NCBI GenBank assembly: GCA_020725405.1
Contig: DYFB01000002.1
Span: 1-33,680, forward strand
DNA length: 33,680 nt
Source of the DNA: Symbiobacterium sp.
Lineage (GTDB): Bacteria; Bacillota; Sulfobacillia; UBA995; UBA9673
Direction of reading: 5' to 3'
Shown: positions 7,837 through 16,428 of the stretch, one piece after another
How the letters are laid out: each line of letters begins with the position of its first letter
Numbering within the stretch: the first letter of the stretch is position 1
The notes under the pieces: model-generated
What the model was told of the DNA's origin: nothing
Seen by the model: the letters and a program-made list of their open reading frames with translations, nothing else
The model's database searches: none
Program-made: the position numbers and the translations under genes

Positions 7837-7959
7837 GACCACCGGTGATCGACCGCCACGGCCCGCCCGCGACGTGCGGGGCCCGCCCGCGACGCCGCGG
7901 GGGCGGGACCTGGGGGGCGAAACCTGCCGGCGCGACCCAAGGGGAGGCGGGACCTCGGG

Positions 7960-9387
7960 ATGGGCCCGAATCTGCCAAAGTTCATCGACGCACTCAAGAA
8001 GGCCCTCGGACCGGACGAGGTGATTACCGCCAGGGAGGATCTCCTCTGCTACTCCTACGACGCCACCCCCGACCTTCCCCGGGTGGTGCCGGTGGCGGTG
8101 GTCACGCCCTCGGCCACGGCCGAGGTCCAGGAAGTCGTCCGCCTGGCGGGCCGTTACGGGGTCCCCGTCTATCCCCGGGGAGCCGGCACGAACCTGAGCG
8201 GCGGCTCGATCCCCACGGTTCCCGGCCTCGTCCTTTCCACCCTGAAGATGAACCGCATCCTCGAAGTGGACCCCGACAACCTCCTGGCCGTCGTCCAGCC
8301 GGGGGTGGTCATCGACCGCCTGAACGAGACTGTCGCCCCCCATGGGCTCACTTACCCGCCTGATCCGGGCACGGTGGCCACGGCGACCATCGGGGGCAGT
8401 GTCGCCGAGTGCTCCGGGGGCCTCCGGGGCCTCAAGTACGGGGTGACCCGCGATTACGTGATGGGCCTCGAGGTGGTCCTGGCCGACGGGCGGGTAGCCC
8501 GCTTCGGAGGGCGGACGGTAAAGAACGTCACCGCCTACGATCTGGTCCGCCTTTTCACCGGCTCCGAGGGCACCCTGGGCATCATCACCGAGGCCACCGT
8601 GCGGCTCATCCCGGCTCCCGCGGCCAGGAAGACCCTCCTGGCCGCCTTCTCCACTCTCACCGGAGCCGGCGACGCCGTACGCCTTATCGTGCGGTCCCGC
8701 GTTGTTCCGGCCACTCTGGAGATCATGGACCGGGTGACCATCGAGACGGTCGAGAGCTACGCCAGGGCGGGCCTCCCCGTGGGGGCCGAGGCCGTGCTTC
8801 TCATCGAGGTCGACGGGGTGCCCGAAGCTGTGGAGCGCGAGGCCGAGACGGTCGCCGGCATCGTCCGGCGGTGCGGCGGAGAGCTCCGGACCGCGGCCGA
8901 TGACCACGAGCGGGAGCAGCTCTGGGCCGCCAGGCGGGCCGCCCTGCCGGCCCTGGCCAGGGTCTCCCCCACCACCATCCTCGAGGACGCCACGGTTCCC
9001 CGGAGCCGGCTCACCGACATGCTCCTGGCCCTGCACGGTATCGCCGAGGAATACGACCTGACCATAGGAACCTTCGGTCACGCCGGTGACGGCAACCTGC
9101 ACCCGACCATCCTCACCGACGCCCGCGACCAGGAGGAGATGGAGAGAGTGCGGCTGGCCGTCGGGGCCATCTTCCGCGCGGCGCTTTCGCTCGGGGGGAC
9201 CCTCACCGGGGAGCACGGCATCGGCCTGGCCAAGAAGCGGTTCCTGCCGCTCGAGATGGGCGAGGAAGGGGTCTGGGTGGTACGGGCCATCAAGCGGGCT
9301 CTCGACCCCCGTGACCTGCTCAATCCCGGGAAGCTCATCCCCGCTGCTCCGGCGGCCGGCGCCGACGGGGAAGTGGATCCCGGTTGA
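7960..9387 (+). CDS. glcD: FAD-linked 2-hydroxyacid dehydrogenase, glycolate oxidase subunit GlcD-like
   Basis: This 475-residue flavoprotein has a PCMH-type FAD-binding domain with YPRGAGTNLSGG (residues 71-82) and DPGTVATATIGGSVAECSGG. The C-terminal FAD-oxidase domain has FGHAGDGNLHPTI and EHGIGLAKK and ends at LDPRDLLNPGKL, all typical of GlcD and D-lactate dehydrogenases. It oxidises glycolate, D-lactate or a related 2-hydroxyacid and passes electrons to the Fe-S partner encoded next, with which it overlaps by TTGA. No GlcE-like second flavin subunit follows. The start codon sits behind a modest GGGAGGCGGG site. The adjacent FadR-type operator suggests substrate-responsive control. Glycolate and D-lactate cannot be distinguished from sequence alone. 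Confidence 0.9.
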   Translation: MGPNLPKFIDALKKALGPDEVITAREDLLCYSYDATPDLPRVVPVAVVTPSATAEVQEVVRLAGRYGVPVYPRGAGTNLSGGSIPTVPGLVLSTLKMNRILEVDPDNLLAVVQPGVVIDRLNETVAPHGLTYPPDPGTVATATIGGSVAECSGGLRGLKYGVTRDYVMGLEVVLADGRVARFGGRTVKNVTAYDLVRLFTGSEGTLGIITEATVRLIPAPAARKTLLAAFSTLTGAGDAVRLIVRSRVVPATLEIMDRVTIETVESYARAGLPVGAEAVLLIEVDGVPEAVEREAETVAGIVRRCGGELRTAADDHEREQLWAARRAALPALARVSPTTILEDATVPRSRLTDMLLALHGIAEEYDLTIGTFGHAGDGNLHPTILTDARDQEEMERVRLAVGAIFRAALSLGGTLTGEHGIGLAKKRFLPLEMGEEGVWVVRAIKRALDPRDLLNPGKLIPAAPAAGADGEVDPG

Positions 9388-10766
9388 ACCATCCGGCGCT
9401 CGCGGCGGTCGCCGAGGACATCGCCAGGTGCATGCGCTGCGGGAACTGCCAGGCGGTCTGTCCGCTCTATAGCGTCACTCTGAGGGAGTCGATGGTGGCC
9501 CGGGGTAAGGTCCACCTCGGCGAGGCCCTGCTCCGGGGTGACGTGGAAGCCTCCCGGGTGCTCGCCGACCGTTTCGACGCCTGCCTCACGTGCCTCGCCT
9601 GCGCGGCCAACTGCCCCTGCGGCGTCCGGGTCGACCGGATCGTCCTGGCCGCCCGGGCCGTGATGGCCGATTCCGGTCTCCTACCCCTGCCCAAGCGGGC
9701 CGCCTGCGCCGTGATGCCGAACCGCCCGCTGCTCCACGCGGGAGCCAGGCTCCTGTCACGCGTCCAAGGGCTGGTCTTCAGGCGACGGGAGCTCGGGATG
9801 TCGCCCCGCTTTCCCGTGGGCCTCGGGATGCGGCGCGTCGTCCCGTCCCTCCCGCGGGCCGGATTCCGTGAGCTCTCAAGCGAAGTTACCCCGGCTTCCC
9901 CGCCGGCTCCCGGCCGCCCCGGTCCGAGCCAGGGCGGGGCCGCCCCGTCCCCCGCCCCGGCCCGTGCCCCGTCCCCCGCCCCGGCCCGTGCCCCGGCCCC
10001 CGCCCCGGCCCATGCGGAAGGTCGTATCGTCGCGCTCTTCACCGGCTGCCTCGCCGATTACGTCTATCCCGACGTCGCCCTGGGGGCCGTGCGCGTCCTA
10101 TCGGCCAACGGGGAGACGGTGGTGGCCCCGCGTGGCCAGCACTGCTGCGGGTATCCCATCATCGCCGCGGGAAAGCTGGATCTCGCCCGGGAAATGGCCC
10201 GCTCTCACGTCCGCCTGTTCAGCGGCTTGGATGTTGCGGCGGTCATCACCCTGTGCGGGACCTGTGGCGAGGCTTTCATCCACCACTATCCCGAGCTCCT
10301 GGCACAGGACCGCGAGCTCGGCCCGGCCGCAGCCGCCCTGGCCTCACGCGCCCACGACATAAGCCGCTACCTCCATTCGGTCAGCTCGCTGAACCCCGCG
10401 CTTCTCGGACCGCTCGACCTCGCCGTGACCTACCATCAGCCGTGCCATCTCGGGAGGGGCCTGGGAGTCGAGCGCGAACCGGTCGACCTGCTCCGGGCTG
10501 TCCCCGGGATAACCTTCATCGCCCTGAGACACCCGGACAGGTGCTGTGGGGGTTCGGGAGCCTTCGCCTTCGGACACTATGACCTCGCCGACAAGGTCCG
10601 GCGGCAGAAGCTGGCCGACGCGGCCGAAACCCGGGCCGACGTAATCGTCACTGGCTGCGGTTCCTGCCGCATGCACCTCGAGGAAGGGCTCTCGCACACC
10701 GGCTCCGCTCAGAGGGTCCTTCACACCGTGGAGGTGCTGGCCAGCTCGGTATCCGCCGGCCGGTAG
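9384..10766 (+). CDS. glcF: glycolate oxidase iron-sulfur subunit GlcF-like (CCG-domain protein)
   Basis: The frame begins with a TTG overlapping the glcD stop (TTGA) and encodes 460 residues. Two 4Fe-4S motifs stand at the N-terminus: CMRCGNCQAVCP (Cys16, 19, 22, 26) and CLTCLACAANCP (Cys67, 70, 73, 77). The C-terminal half has two cysteine-rich CCG domains, with HCCGYPI and later CCGGSGAF, as in GlcF, LutA and HdrB. The middle (about 170-210) is an unusual Pro/Ala-rich linker built on a tandem DNA repeat. The protein should take electrons from the GlcD-like flavoprotein toward quinone or another carrier. An internal ATG at codon 17 would destroy the first cluster, so the TTG start is preferred. 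Confidence 0.87.
   Translation: MNHPALAAVAEDIARCMRCGNCQAVCPLYSVTLRESMVARGKVHLGEALLRGDVEASRVLADRFDACLTCLACAANCPCGVRVDRIVLAARAVMADSGLLPLPKRAACAVMPNRPLLHAGARLLSRVQGLVFRRRELGMSPRFPVGLGMRRVVPSLPRAGFRELSSEVTPASPPAPGRPGPSQGGAAPSPAPARAPSPAPARAPAPAPAHAEGRIVALFTGCLADYVYPDVALGAVRVLSANGETVVAPRGQHCCGYPIIAAGKLDLAREMARSHVRLFSGLDVAAVITLCGTCGEAFIHHYPELLAQDRELGPAAAALASRAHDISRYLHSVSSLNPALLGPLDLAVTYHQPCHLGRGLGVEREPVDLLRAVPGITFIALRHPDRCCGGSGAFAFGHYDLADKVRRQKLADAAETRADVIVTGCGSCRMHLEEGLSHTGSAQRVLHTVEVLASSVSAGR
9942..10013 (+). repeat. three tandem 24-bp repeats inside glcF linker
   Basis: Units begin at 9942, 9966 and 9990; the first two are identical and the third has a few changes. They encode an eight-residue Ala/Pro motif, APSPAPAR-like, three times over. 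The repeat lengthens the linker between the ferredoxin part and the CCG domains without shifting the frame. Confidence 0.85.
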
Positions 10767-10820
10767 GGGAAAAGATGTCGCCGGCCCTCAGGAGGCGTTC
10801 CCGCGGTTCAGCGCGGATTG

Positions 10821-11612
10821 TCACCGAGAGCCTCCCGGGGGGAGGATGACCTCGACGCCCTCGACCACGAAGCAGCGCCCGACGAGGCGCTCCTCCACGC
10901 GCATCGGCTGGCCTTCCTCGCCGCGCTCCAGGGCCGCGAAGGCTCCCTCGAGGGCCCTGATGAGGGTCTCGAGGAGCGACGGAGGACACGGGGACGGGCC
11001 GTGGCCCGGCATGACCCCGGTAAGGCCGCCGGCCAGCCCGGCGAGGCGCCTCAGCGAGTCGAGGGCCGCCGCGGGGTCAGCGTCGACCCCGCCGAGGGGG
11101 ATGGCTCCGGAAACGGCCGCATCCCCCGTGAAGAGCAGTCCCCTCTCCTCCTCGAAGAGGGAGATGCTCCCCGGGGAGTGCCCCGGGGTGTGAACGACCC
11201 GCAGGCTCCGGCCCCCGAGGTCGATGACGGCCCCGTCGGAGACGAGCTCCTTCGGCCGGCGGGGTCTCAGCTGGGCCATGCCGGGAAGCATGATGGGCAG
11301 GCGAGGCCGGAGGAGGTCCTCGGCCTCCGCCGGGTGGATGCGGATGTCAGGGAAGTCCACGTTCCCGCCGACATGGTCCCAGTGGGCGTGGCTGTTGACC
11401 ACCGTGACCGGCCCCCGGGTCAGGCGCCGGACCCGGGCCCAGATGTCGCCGAGCCCCGTCCCGGTATCGAAGAGCAGGGCCCGCTTCTCCCCGACGATGA
11501 GATGGGCGTTGATGGTCGGCATGGCCAGTCTCGGATCGAGTCGACTGAGGGACTCCGAGATGAGGTGGACCCCGTCCCCGAGGTCACTGACCGTGAACCA
11601 ATCCGGCTTCAC
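10821..11612 (-). CDS. metallo-beta-lactamase-fold hydrolase
   Basis: A 263-residue MBL-fold protein. It has the metal-binding motif NSHAHWDHVGG (HxHxDH), VVHTPGHSPGSISLF supplying a further His, LLFTGDA with the bridging Asp, and a late PGHGP histidine, so a dinuclear metal site is expected. Family members include glyoxalase II-like thioesterases, lactonases and other hydrolases; the substrate cannot be read from this sequence. The GTG at 11612 is preceded by AGGAGG at seven bases. It follows the VWA gene by 42 bases on the same strand and ends facing glcF, making it the last gene of the hut-moxR unit. Confidence 0.88.
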   Translation of the reverse strand: MKPDWFTVSDLGDGVHLISESLSRLDPRLAMPTINAHLIVGEKRALLFDTGTGLGDIWARVRRLTRGPVTVVNSHAHWDHVGGNVDFPDIRIHPAEAEDLLRPRLPIMLPGMAQLRPRRPKELVSDGAVIDLGGRSLRVVHTPGHSPGSISLFEEERGLLFTGDAAVSGAIPLGGVDADPAAALDSLRRLAGLAGGLTGVMPGHGPSPCPPSLLETLIRALEGAFAALERGEEGQPMRVEERLVGRCFVVEGVEVILPPGGSR

Positions 11613-11654
11613 TGCCCGGCCTCCTCTCGATGCGCCGCGCGGCCGGGACCGGCC

Positions 11655-13076
11655 TCACCCCCGCAGCGGGCCGCCCGGCGTTCCGCGCAGCATGACCTCG
11701 TGCAGAATACGCTCAAGATGCTGGACGGTGGAGCACTCGTACATGCGGGCCACGCCCCGGAAGGCGGCCACGGTCGGCACGCGCTCCCACTCCGCCGCCG
11801 GCACGGGGTTGAGCCAGAGGATATCGCGGACCCTCGACCCGGCCTCGGCCAGTCGACCGACCGCCTCGTCCACGGCGAGGGTCTTCGTGTCGCTGAGGAC
11901 CAGGACCACGGTCGACGGGGTCAGCAGCTCCTCATGGTCGCGGAAGAGCGTCCTCAGGGCCTGCCCGAGGTTCGTCCCCCGGCCCCACTGCCGCGTTCCT
12001 CCCATGAGCCAGCGCATGGTCTCCCGGAAGCCGGACCCGGATGTCAGCCGGTCGGTGACCCGCTCGAGGTCCTCGGAGAAGATGAAGACCTCCACCCTCC
12101 CGGCCGGGCCGGTAAGCCCGTAGAGGAACATGGTCACGAAGGCCGCGTAGCGGGCCATGGACCCGGAGACGTCGTTGACGAGGAGAAGCCGCGGCTTCCG
12201 AACCTTCTTCGAGCGGTGGCTCAGGCGGAACGGAACGCCGCCTGTCCCGATGTTCTTCCGGATGGTCCGGCGGATATCGATGGCCGGCCTTCGCCGGCTC
12301 AGGCGGTAGCGGCGGGAGAGCATCGTCGCCAGCCGGCGGGAGAGGCGGCGGATGAGGGCCTCGACCTGTGGGAGCTGGGCCTCGTCGACCGACTCGAGGT
12401 CGACGAAGCGGAGGCCCTCCTCCTTCTCGGCCAGGGTGAGGCACGCCTCGCTGAGACAGGCGTCGAGGCTCTCGTCCCCGAGCGGGACGGGCTCCCGGTG
12501 GGGCCGGCCGGCCGACAGGGGCGACCGGTCCTCGAGGTACCGGCGGACGACCCGGTCGACGATGGCCTCGAGGCTCGGCTGCCGCCGGCCGTCCTCCGCG
12601 GCCCGATCGAGGAAGCGGCGTATCCGCTGCCGCTCCTCCTCGGACAGGCCGGCGTAGGTTCGACGGTGCCTCTCCTCGAGGGAGAGGGGCCTGTCGCCGA
12701 GACGCAGGTCCTGCGCGGCCCGATCGGAGCCCTCGCGGGCGGCGGCCGCCCGCTGGGCGTGACGGGCTATCTGCCGTCGGCGCTCCTCCGGAGGGACGAA
12801 GAACGCGTCGAAGAGGGCCGAGTAGAGGGGAACGTCGGAGAGGTCCTTCACCAGGACGGCCTGGAGGGCCGTCTTGACCTGCGCCCGGTCGGAGAGGCCG
12901 ACAACCCGGAGGGCGGCCACTGCGTCCATGACCTCGGCGGTCGACACGCCCACCCCCAGGTGCCGGAGAAGGGAGGCGAAGGCGACCAGGCTTCCCTCGA
13001 AACCGCGGCCGGCGATGAGGGGAACGGCCCGGCTCCCGGCGGGACCTGCCCCGAAGGCCCGACCGTGACCGGTCAC
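11655..13076 (-). CDS. CoxE-like VWA-domain protein
   Basis: The 473-residue product has a charged helical N-terminal half and a C-terminal von Willebrand factor A domain. The VWA domain starts at LLLVNDVSGSM with an intact MIDAS DxSxS (Asp302, Ser304, Ser306). The order and length match CoxE/YehP-type VWA proteins that partner MoxR ATPases; in carboxydotrophs CoxD/CoxE help mature the Mo-Cu CO dehydrogenase. It starts at GTG 13076, overlapping the MoxR stop as GTGA, so the two are translationally coupled. No CO dehydrogenase or other molybdenum hydroxylase subunit is in this window. The target of the pair is therefore unknown, and its position at the end of a histidine-degradation operon is unusual. 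Confidence 0.85.
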   Translation of the reverse strand: MTGHGRAFGAGPAGSRAVPLIAGRGFEGSLVAFASLLRHLGVGVSTAEVMDAVAALRVVGLSDRAQVKTALQAVLVKDLSDVPLYSALFDAFFVPPEERRRQIARHAQRAAAAREGSDRAAQDLRLGDRPLSLEERHRRTYAGLSEEERQRIRRFLDRAAEDGRRQPSLEAIVDRVVRRYLEDRSPLSAGRPHREPVPLGDESLDACLSEACLTLAEKEEGLRFVDLESVDEAQLPQVEALIRRLSRRLATMLSRRYRLSRRRPAIDIRRTIRKNIGTGGVPFRLSHRSKKVRKPRLLLVNDVSGSMARYAAFVTMFLYGLTGPAGRVEVFIFSEDLERVTDRLTSGSGFRETMRWLMGGTRQWGRGTNLGQALRTLFRDHEELLTPSTVVLVLSDTKTLAVDEAVGRLAEAGSRVRDILWLNPVPAAEWERVPTVAAFRGVARMYECSTVQHLERILHEVMLRGTPGGPLRG

Positions 13077-14074
13077 GGGGCGGGCGGCTCCCCGTGGGCC
13101 GCGAGCCTCAGGGCGTCAGCCTCGGCCGGGTCCGCGTAGAGCTCCAGGTCGTCCTTATGCTTGAGGATGACGTTGAGCGTGCGGGCGAGAGCCTCGCCGT
13201 CAAGCTCGGTCCAGTTGAGGGCGACGAGGGTCCGGGCCCAGTCGATGCTTTCGGCCACGGACGGCTTCTTCCGGACCCGCTCGTTCGCCCGCACCTGGCG
13301 CACGGCCAGGACGACCTGGCGGGCGAGTTCCTCCCTGAGACCGGGCACCTTGTTCCGGAGAATGCGGAGCTCCTTCTCGGCGTCGGGGAAATCGATGTAG
13401 AGGAGGAGACAGCGGCGCTTGAGGGCGTCGGACAGCTCCCGCGAGCGGTTCGAGGTCAGGACGACCATGGGCGTGTGCCGGGCGACGACCGTCCCCAGCT
13501 CTGGAATCGTCACCTGGAACTCCGAGAGGATCTCGAAGAGGAACGCCTCGAACTCGTCGTCCGTCCGGTCTATCTCGTCGATGAGGAGGACCGCGCGCCG
13601 CCGGCTGCGGAGGGCCCGGAGGAGAGGGCGCTCGAGCAGGAATTCCTCTGAGAAGACCTCGGCCTCGAGGTCGGAGACGGCCGGAACGGCCGTCGGGCCG
13701 GGGGCGCCGTCGAGGTCGCCGGAGCGGCCGGAGCTGCCGGAGCCGACGCCGGCCTCGCCGTCCCGCGGGCGGCCCGCCCCCGCCCCCCAGGCCTGGATGC
13801 GGAGGAGCTGCTTCTGGTAGTTCCACTCGTAGAGAGCCTTGTTCTCGTCGAGCCCCTCGTAGCACTGCAGCCGGACGAGCGGAGCGTCGAAGACGCGGCT
13901 CAGGACCTTGGCTATCTCGGTCTTACCCACCCCCGGCTGGCCCTCGACAAGGAGAGGCTTTCCGAGGGCGATGGAAACGTAGACCGGGACGATGATCTCG
14001 TCGCCGCAGACGTAGCCGTCGGCGGCGAAGGCTTCCCGGAGAGCCGGAAGGGTGAGACTCTCGACCGTCAGCAC
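13073..14074 (-). CDS. MoxR-family AAA+ ATPase (CoxD-like)
   Basis: A 333-residue AAA+ protein. Walker A is GQPGVGKT (45-52), followed by the MoxR-typical LQCYEGLDENKALYEWNY; Walker B is VLLIDEID (about 162-169), and sensor 1 is VLTSN. The pattern is that of CoxD-like MoxR proteins paired with VWA partners as metal-cofactor insertion or chaperone machines. Between QLLRIQA and FSEEFLLERPLL there is a Gly/Ser/Pro-rich insertion of about 37 residues (97-133). The GTG at 14074 is preferred because GGAGG lies seven bases before it and it overlaps the hutI stop by 7 bases. Upstream in-frame codons are antisense-like extension within hutI. Confidence 0.87.
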   Translation of the reverse strand: MLTVESLTLPALREAFAADGYVCGDEIIVPVYVSIALGKPLLVEGQPGVGKTEIAKVLSRVFDAPLVRLQCYEGLDENKALYEWNYQKQLLRIQAWGAGAGRPRDGEAGVGSGSSGRSGDLDGAPGPTAVPAVSDLEAEVFSEEFLLERPLLRALRSRRRAVLLIDEIDRTDDEFEAFLFEILSEFQVTIPELGTVVARHTPMVVLTSNRSRELSDALKRRCLLLYIDFPDAEKELRILRNKVPGLREELARQVVLAVRQVRANERVRKKPSVAESIDWARTLVALNWTELDGEALARTLNVILKHKDDLELYADPAEADALRLAAHGEPPAP

Positions 14075-15375
14075 TCCTCTCCCTCCCTCTCCCGCCGGCC
14101 GCCGGCCGGCGGCCGGGTCCGGGGCCGCGGCTCCCGCTCCAGGACCACTCGCCCGCCCTTTATGACCTTCTCCACCAGATTCTCGCCGAAACGGTAGGCG
14201 AGGTGCCGGTAGGACGGGCAGTCCCAGACGACGAGGTCGGCCGCCTTCCCCGGCTCCAGACTCCCGAGCTTCCCGGCTCGTCCGAGCGCCCGGGCCCCGC
14301 CGATAGTCACGGCCCGGAGGGCCTCGGCCGGCGTCAGCCCGGCCTCCAGGCAGCCGATGGTCATGACCAGGGGCAGGGAGACGGCGGTCGAGCTCCCGGG
14401 GTTGAAGTCCGTGGCCAGGGCGACCTCGGCCCCGAGGTCGAGGATGGCCCGGCCGGAGGTCGGCTCGGGTAGGCGGAGGAAGAAGGCCGTCGCCGGGAGG
14501 ACCACGGCCACGACGCCCGCGGCGGCCATGGCCCGGAGACCGGCCTCGGTGCTCTTCTCGAGGTGGTCGGCGGAGACCGCCCCCATCTCGGCGGCGAGCT
14601 CGGCCCCCCCTGAGGGGGCGAACTCGTCGGCGTGGACCTTCGGCCGGAGCCCGTGCCTTGCCCCCGCCTCGAGGACCCTCGCGCACTCCCGGACCCCGAA
14701 GACGCCCTCCTCGCAGAAGACGTCGACGAACTCGGCCAGGCCCTCGGCGGCCACCCGGGGGACCATCTCCTCGACGATGAGGTCGACGTAGGCTCCGGTC
14801 CGGCCCTCGAACTCGGGCGGGACGGCGTGGGCCCCGAGAAAGGTCGACACGACGTCCACCGGGTGCGCGGCCGCGAGCTCCCGCGCCACCCGGAGGCACT
14901 TGAGTTCCGTCTCCGGGTCAAGTCCGTAGCCGCTCTTGGCCTCCACGGTGGTCGTCCCCACCGAGAGGAAAGCTTCGAGGCGCCGCAGGCCGAGGTCGAA
15001 GAGCTCCTCCTCCGAAGCCCGGCGCGTGGCCCGGACCGTGCTGAGGATGCCGCCGCCCCGGCGGAGGATGTCCATGTAGCCGAGGCCCTGGAGGCGCAGT
15101 TCGAACTCCTCGTCCCGCCAGCCGCCGAAGACGAGATGGGTGTGGCAATCGACGAGGCCGGGCGTGACCACCTTCCCGGCGGCCTCGACCCGGACGCATC
15201 CGGGAAGGGCCTCGACCTGGGCCTGGACCTCGGCCGCCGACCCGACGGCCACGATGCAGCCAGCCGAGCAGGCCACCAGGCCGCCGGGGATGACGCCGAG
15301 GTCGGGACCGGACCCGGCCACCGTGACGACCTGGGCGGCCGGACCGACGAGAAGATCGACGGCCGGGCGGCTCAT
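14068..15375 (-). CDS. hutI: imidazolonepropionase
   Basis: The 435-residue amidohydrolase carries all the HutI hallmarks in order: PGLVDCHTHLVFGGWRDEEFELR, EAKSGYGLD, FLGAHAVPPEF, the metal-ligand HADEF, SADHLEKST, and ATDFNPGSS. It hydrolyses 4-imidazolone-5-propionate to N-formimidoyl-L-glutamate in the cytoplasm, the third step of histidine degradation. The Arg/Pro-rich tail after RVVLERE is longer than usual and overlaps the moxR start. The ATG at 15375 overlaps the ftcD stop as ATGA. It is the only hutI in the window, so it would have to serve all three urocanase paralogues if they feed one pathway. Confidence 0.95.
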   Translation of the reverse strand: MSRPAVDLLVGPAAQVVTVAGSGPDLGVIPGGLVACSAGCIVAVGSAAEVQAQVEALPGCVRVEAAGKVVTPGLVDCHTHLVFGGWRDEEFELRLQGLGYMDILRRGGGILSTVRATRRASEEELFDLGLRRLEAFLSVGTTTVEAKSGYGLDPETELKCLRVARELAAAHPVDVVSTFLGAHAVPPEFEGRTGAYVDLIVEEMVPRVAAEGLAEFVDVFCEEGVFGVRECARVLEAGARHGLRPKVHADEFAPSGGAELAAEMGAVSADHLEKSTEAGLRAMAAAGVVAVVLPATAFFLRLPEPTSGRAILDLGAEVALATDFNPGSSTAVSLPLVMTIGCLEAGLTPAEALRAVTIGGARALGRAGKLGSLEPGKAADLVVWDCPSYRHLAYRFGENLVEKVIKGGRVVLEREPRPRTRPPAGGRREREGEEC

Positions 15376-16310
15376 TCCGCCCCCCCTCCTCTCTCCTCGA
15401 GGAGGAGGGCGAGAAGCCGGGCCTCCAGGACCTGCTCGGCCTTCAGCCCGGGCATCCGCAGGTAGTGACGGACGGCGTCGAGAAGGGCCTCCAGGGTGAC
15501 CAGGCCGATTATCTCGCTCTCGGCGACCTCCACCCCCCGGGCCTCGGCCTCGCGCCGGACGGCCTCGAAGGCGACCTGGACCGGGGTCACGTCGGTGTCG
15601 GTCAGGTTCATTGAGACCTGGACGCGCCGCCGTTCCTTCATCTCGATCCCCGCAGCCATGATGCCAGGTAGGCCGCCGGACGACGTCCGGACCTTGCGGG
15701 CGATGGCGTCGGCGAGAGTCTTCTCTTCGGTGGCAAGGTCCACGTTGTAGGCGAGGAGCGGCTTTCTCGCCCCGACGATGGTGGCCCCGGCGGTGGGGTG
15801 CAGCCGGGGCGGTCCGAAGTCGGGCCGGCGCTCGGGCCGCCCTATCTCCACCTTCAAGGCTTCGTACTGGCCCTTCCGGATGGCGCCGAGGCTCCGCCTC
15901 TCGGGCAGGGCCGCGGCCTCTCCGTAAAGGTAGACGGGGATCTCCAGCTCGCGGGCTATCCGCTCACCGACCCGGCGGGCGAGGTCCACACACCGGCTCA
16001 TGTCCAGGCCGCGCACGGGGATGAAGGGGATGACGTCGGCCGCCCCGACGCGCGGGTGCCCGCCCTGGTGCCTCTCCATGTCGATGAGGCCGGCCGCGGT
16101 CCTGACGCCCCGGAAGACGGCCTCGGCCACCGCGTCCGGAGAGCCCACCAGGGTCAGGACGCAGCGGTTGTGGTCGGCGTCGAGACTGACATCGAGGAGA
16201 GCGGCCCCGGCCACCCCCTGCATCGAGGCGGCGATGGCCTCGACGACCGCGGGGCGGCGCCCCTCGCTGAAGTTGGGCACGCACTCGACTATCTCCACAG
16301 CGTTGGCCAA
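15372..16310 (-). CDS. ftcD: glutamate formimidoyltransferase
   Basis: A 312-residue stand-alone formimidoyltransferase with the N-terminal CVPNFSEGR motif, LDADHNRCVLTLVG, and the catalytic region MERHQGGHPRVGAADVIPF. It moves the formimino group of N-formimidoyl-glutamate onto tetrahydrofolate, releasing glutamate. The TTG at 16310 is chosen because AGGAGG stands seven bases upstream; a GTG four codons later is an alternative. No cyclodeaminase domain is fused, so conversion of 5-formimino-THF needs an FchA encoded elsewhere. Coupled by ATGA to hutI. It places one-carbon units on folate, the pool that the metVF operon at the left of the window also uses. Confidence 0.93.
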   Translation of the reverse strand: MANAVEIVECVPNFSEGRRPAVVEAIAASMQGVAGAALLDVSLDADHNRCVLTLVGSPDAVAEAVFRGVRTAAGLIDMERHQGGHPRVGAADVIPFIPVRGLDMSRCVDLARRVGERIARELEIPVYLYGEAAALPERRSLGAIRKGQYEALKVEIGRPERRPDFGPPRLHPTAGATIVGARKPLLAYNVDLATEEKTLADAIARKVRTSSGGLPGIMAAGIEMKERRRVQVSMNLTDTDVTPVQVAFEAVRREAEARGVEVAESEIIGLVTLEALLDAVRHYLRMPGLKAEQVLEARLLALLLEERGGGAE

Positions 16311-16428
16311 CGAAACACCTCCTCTCGCCAGACCGGGAGCCAGCCGGTCGCGGGGCCGGGTCCGGCCCTCCGACCGGCGCCGGCCCTGCGGCCGGCATCT
16401 ATTCCGCGGCCGGCGTCGCGCCGCCGGC

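Larger units (their letters stand above)
7652..7959. other. divergent intergenic region between the GntR gene and the glcD-like gene
   Basis: These 308 bases hold no supportable gene. From left to right they contain the GntR ribosome site, the FadR-type operator (7674-7703), an array of five 13-bp repeats (7772-7836), and GC-rich direct repeats (GCCCGCCCGCGACG at 7861-7874 and again at 7881-7894). A GGGAGGCGGG segment just before the glcD ATG may serve as its ribosome site. I could not pick convincing -35/-10 hexamers for either direction. Confidence 0.7.

Noticed and set aside
10818-13139. 773-codon open frame on the plus strand opposite the MBL and VWA genes
   Set aside because: It is the antisense shadow of two well-supported genes in very GC-rich DNA; its product is Gly/Arg/Pro/Glu-rich with no recognisable domain and it has no ribosome site.
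14075-14899. Long N-terminal extension of the MoxR frame inside hutI
   Set aside because: The extension is Arg/Gly/Pro-rich without family similarity and overlaps hutI fully; a GTG with a ribosome site at 14074 matches the conserved start.
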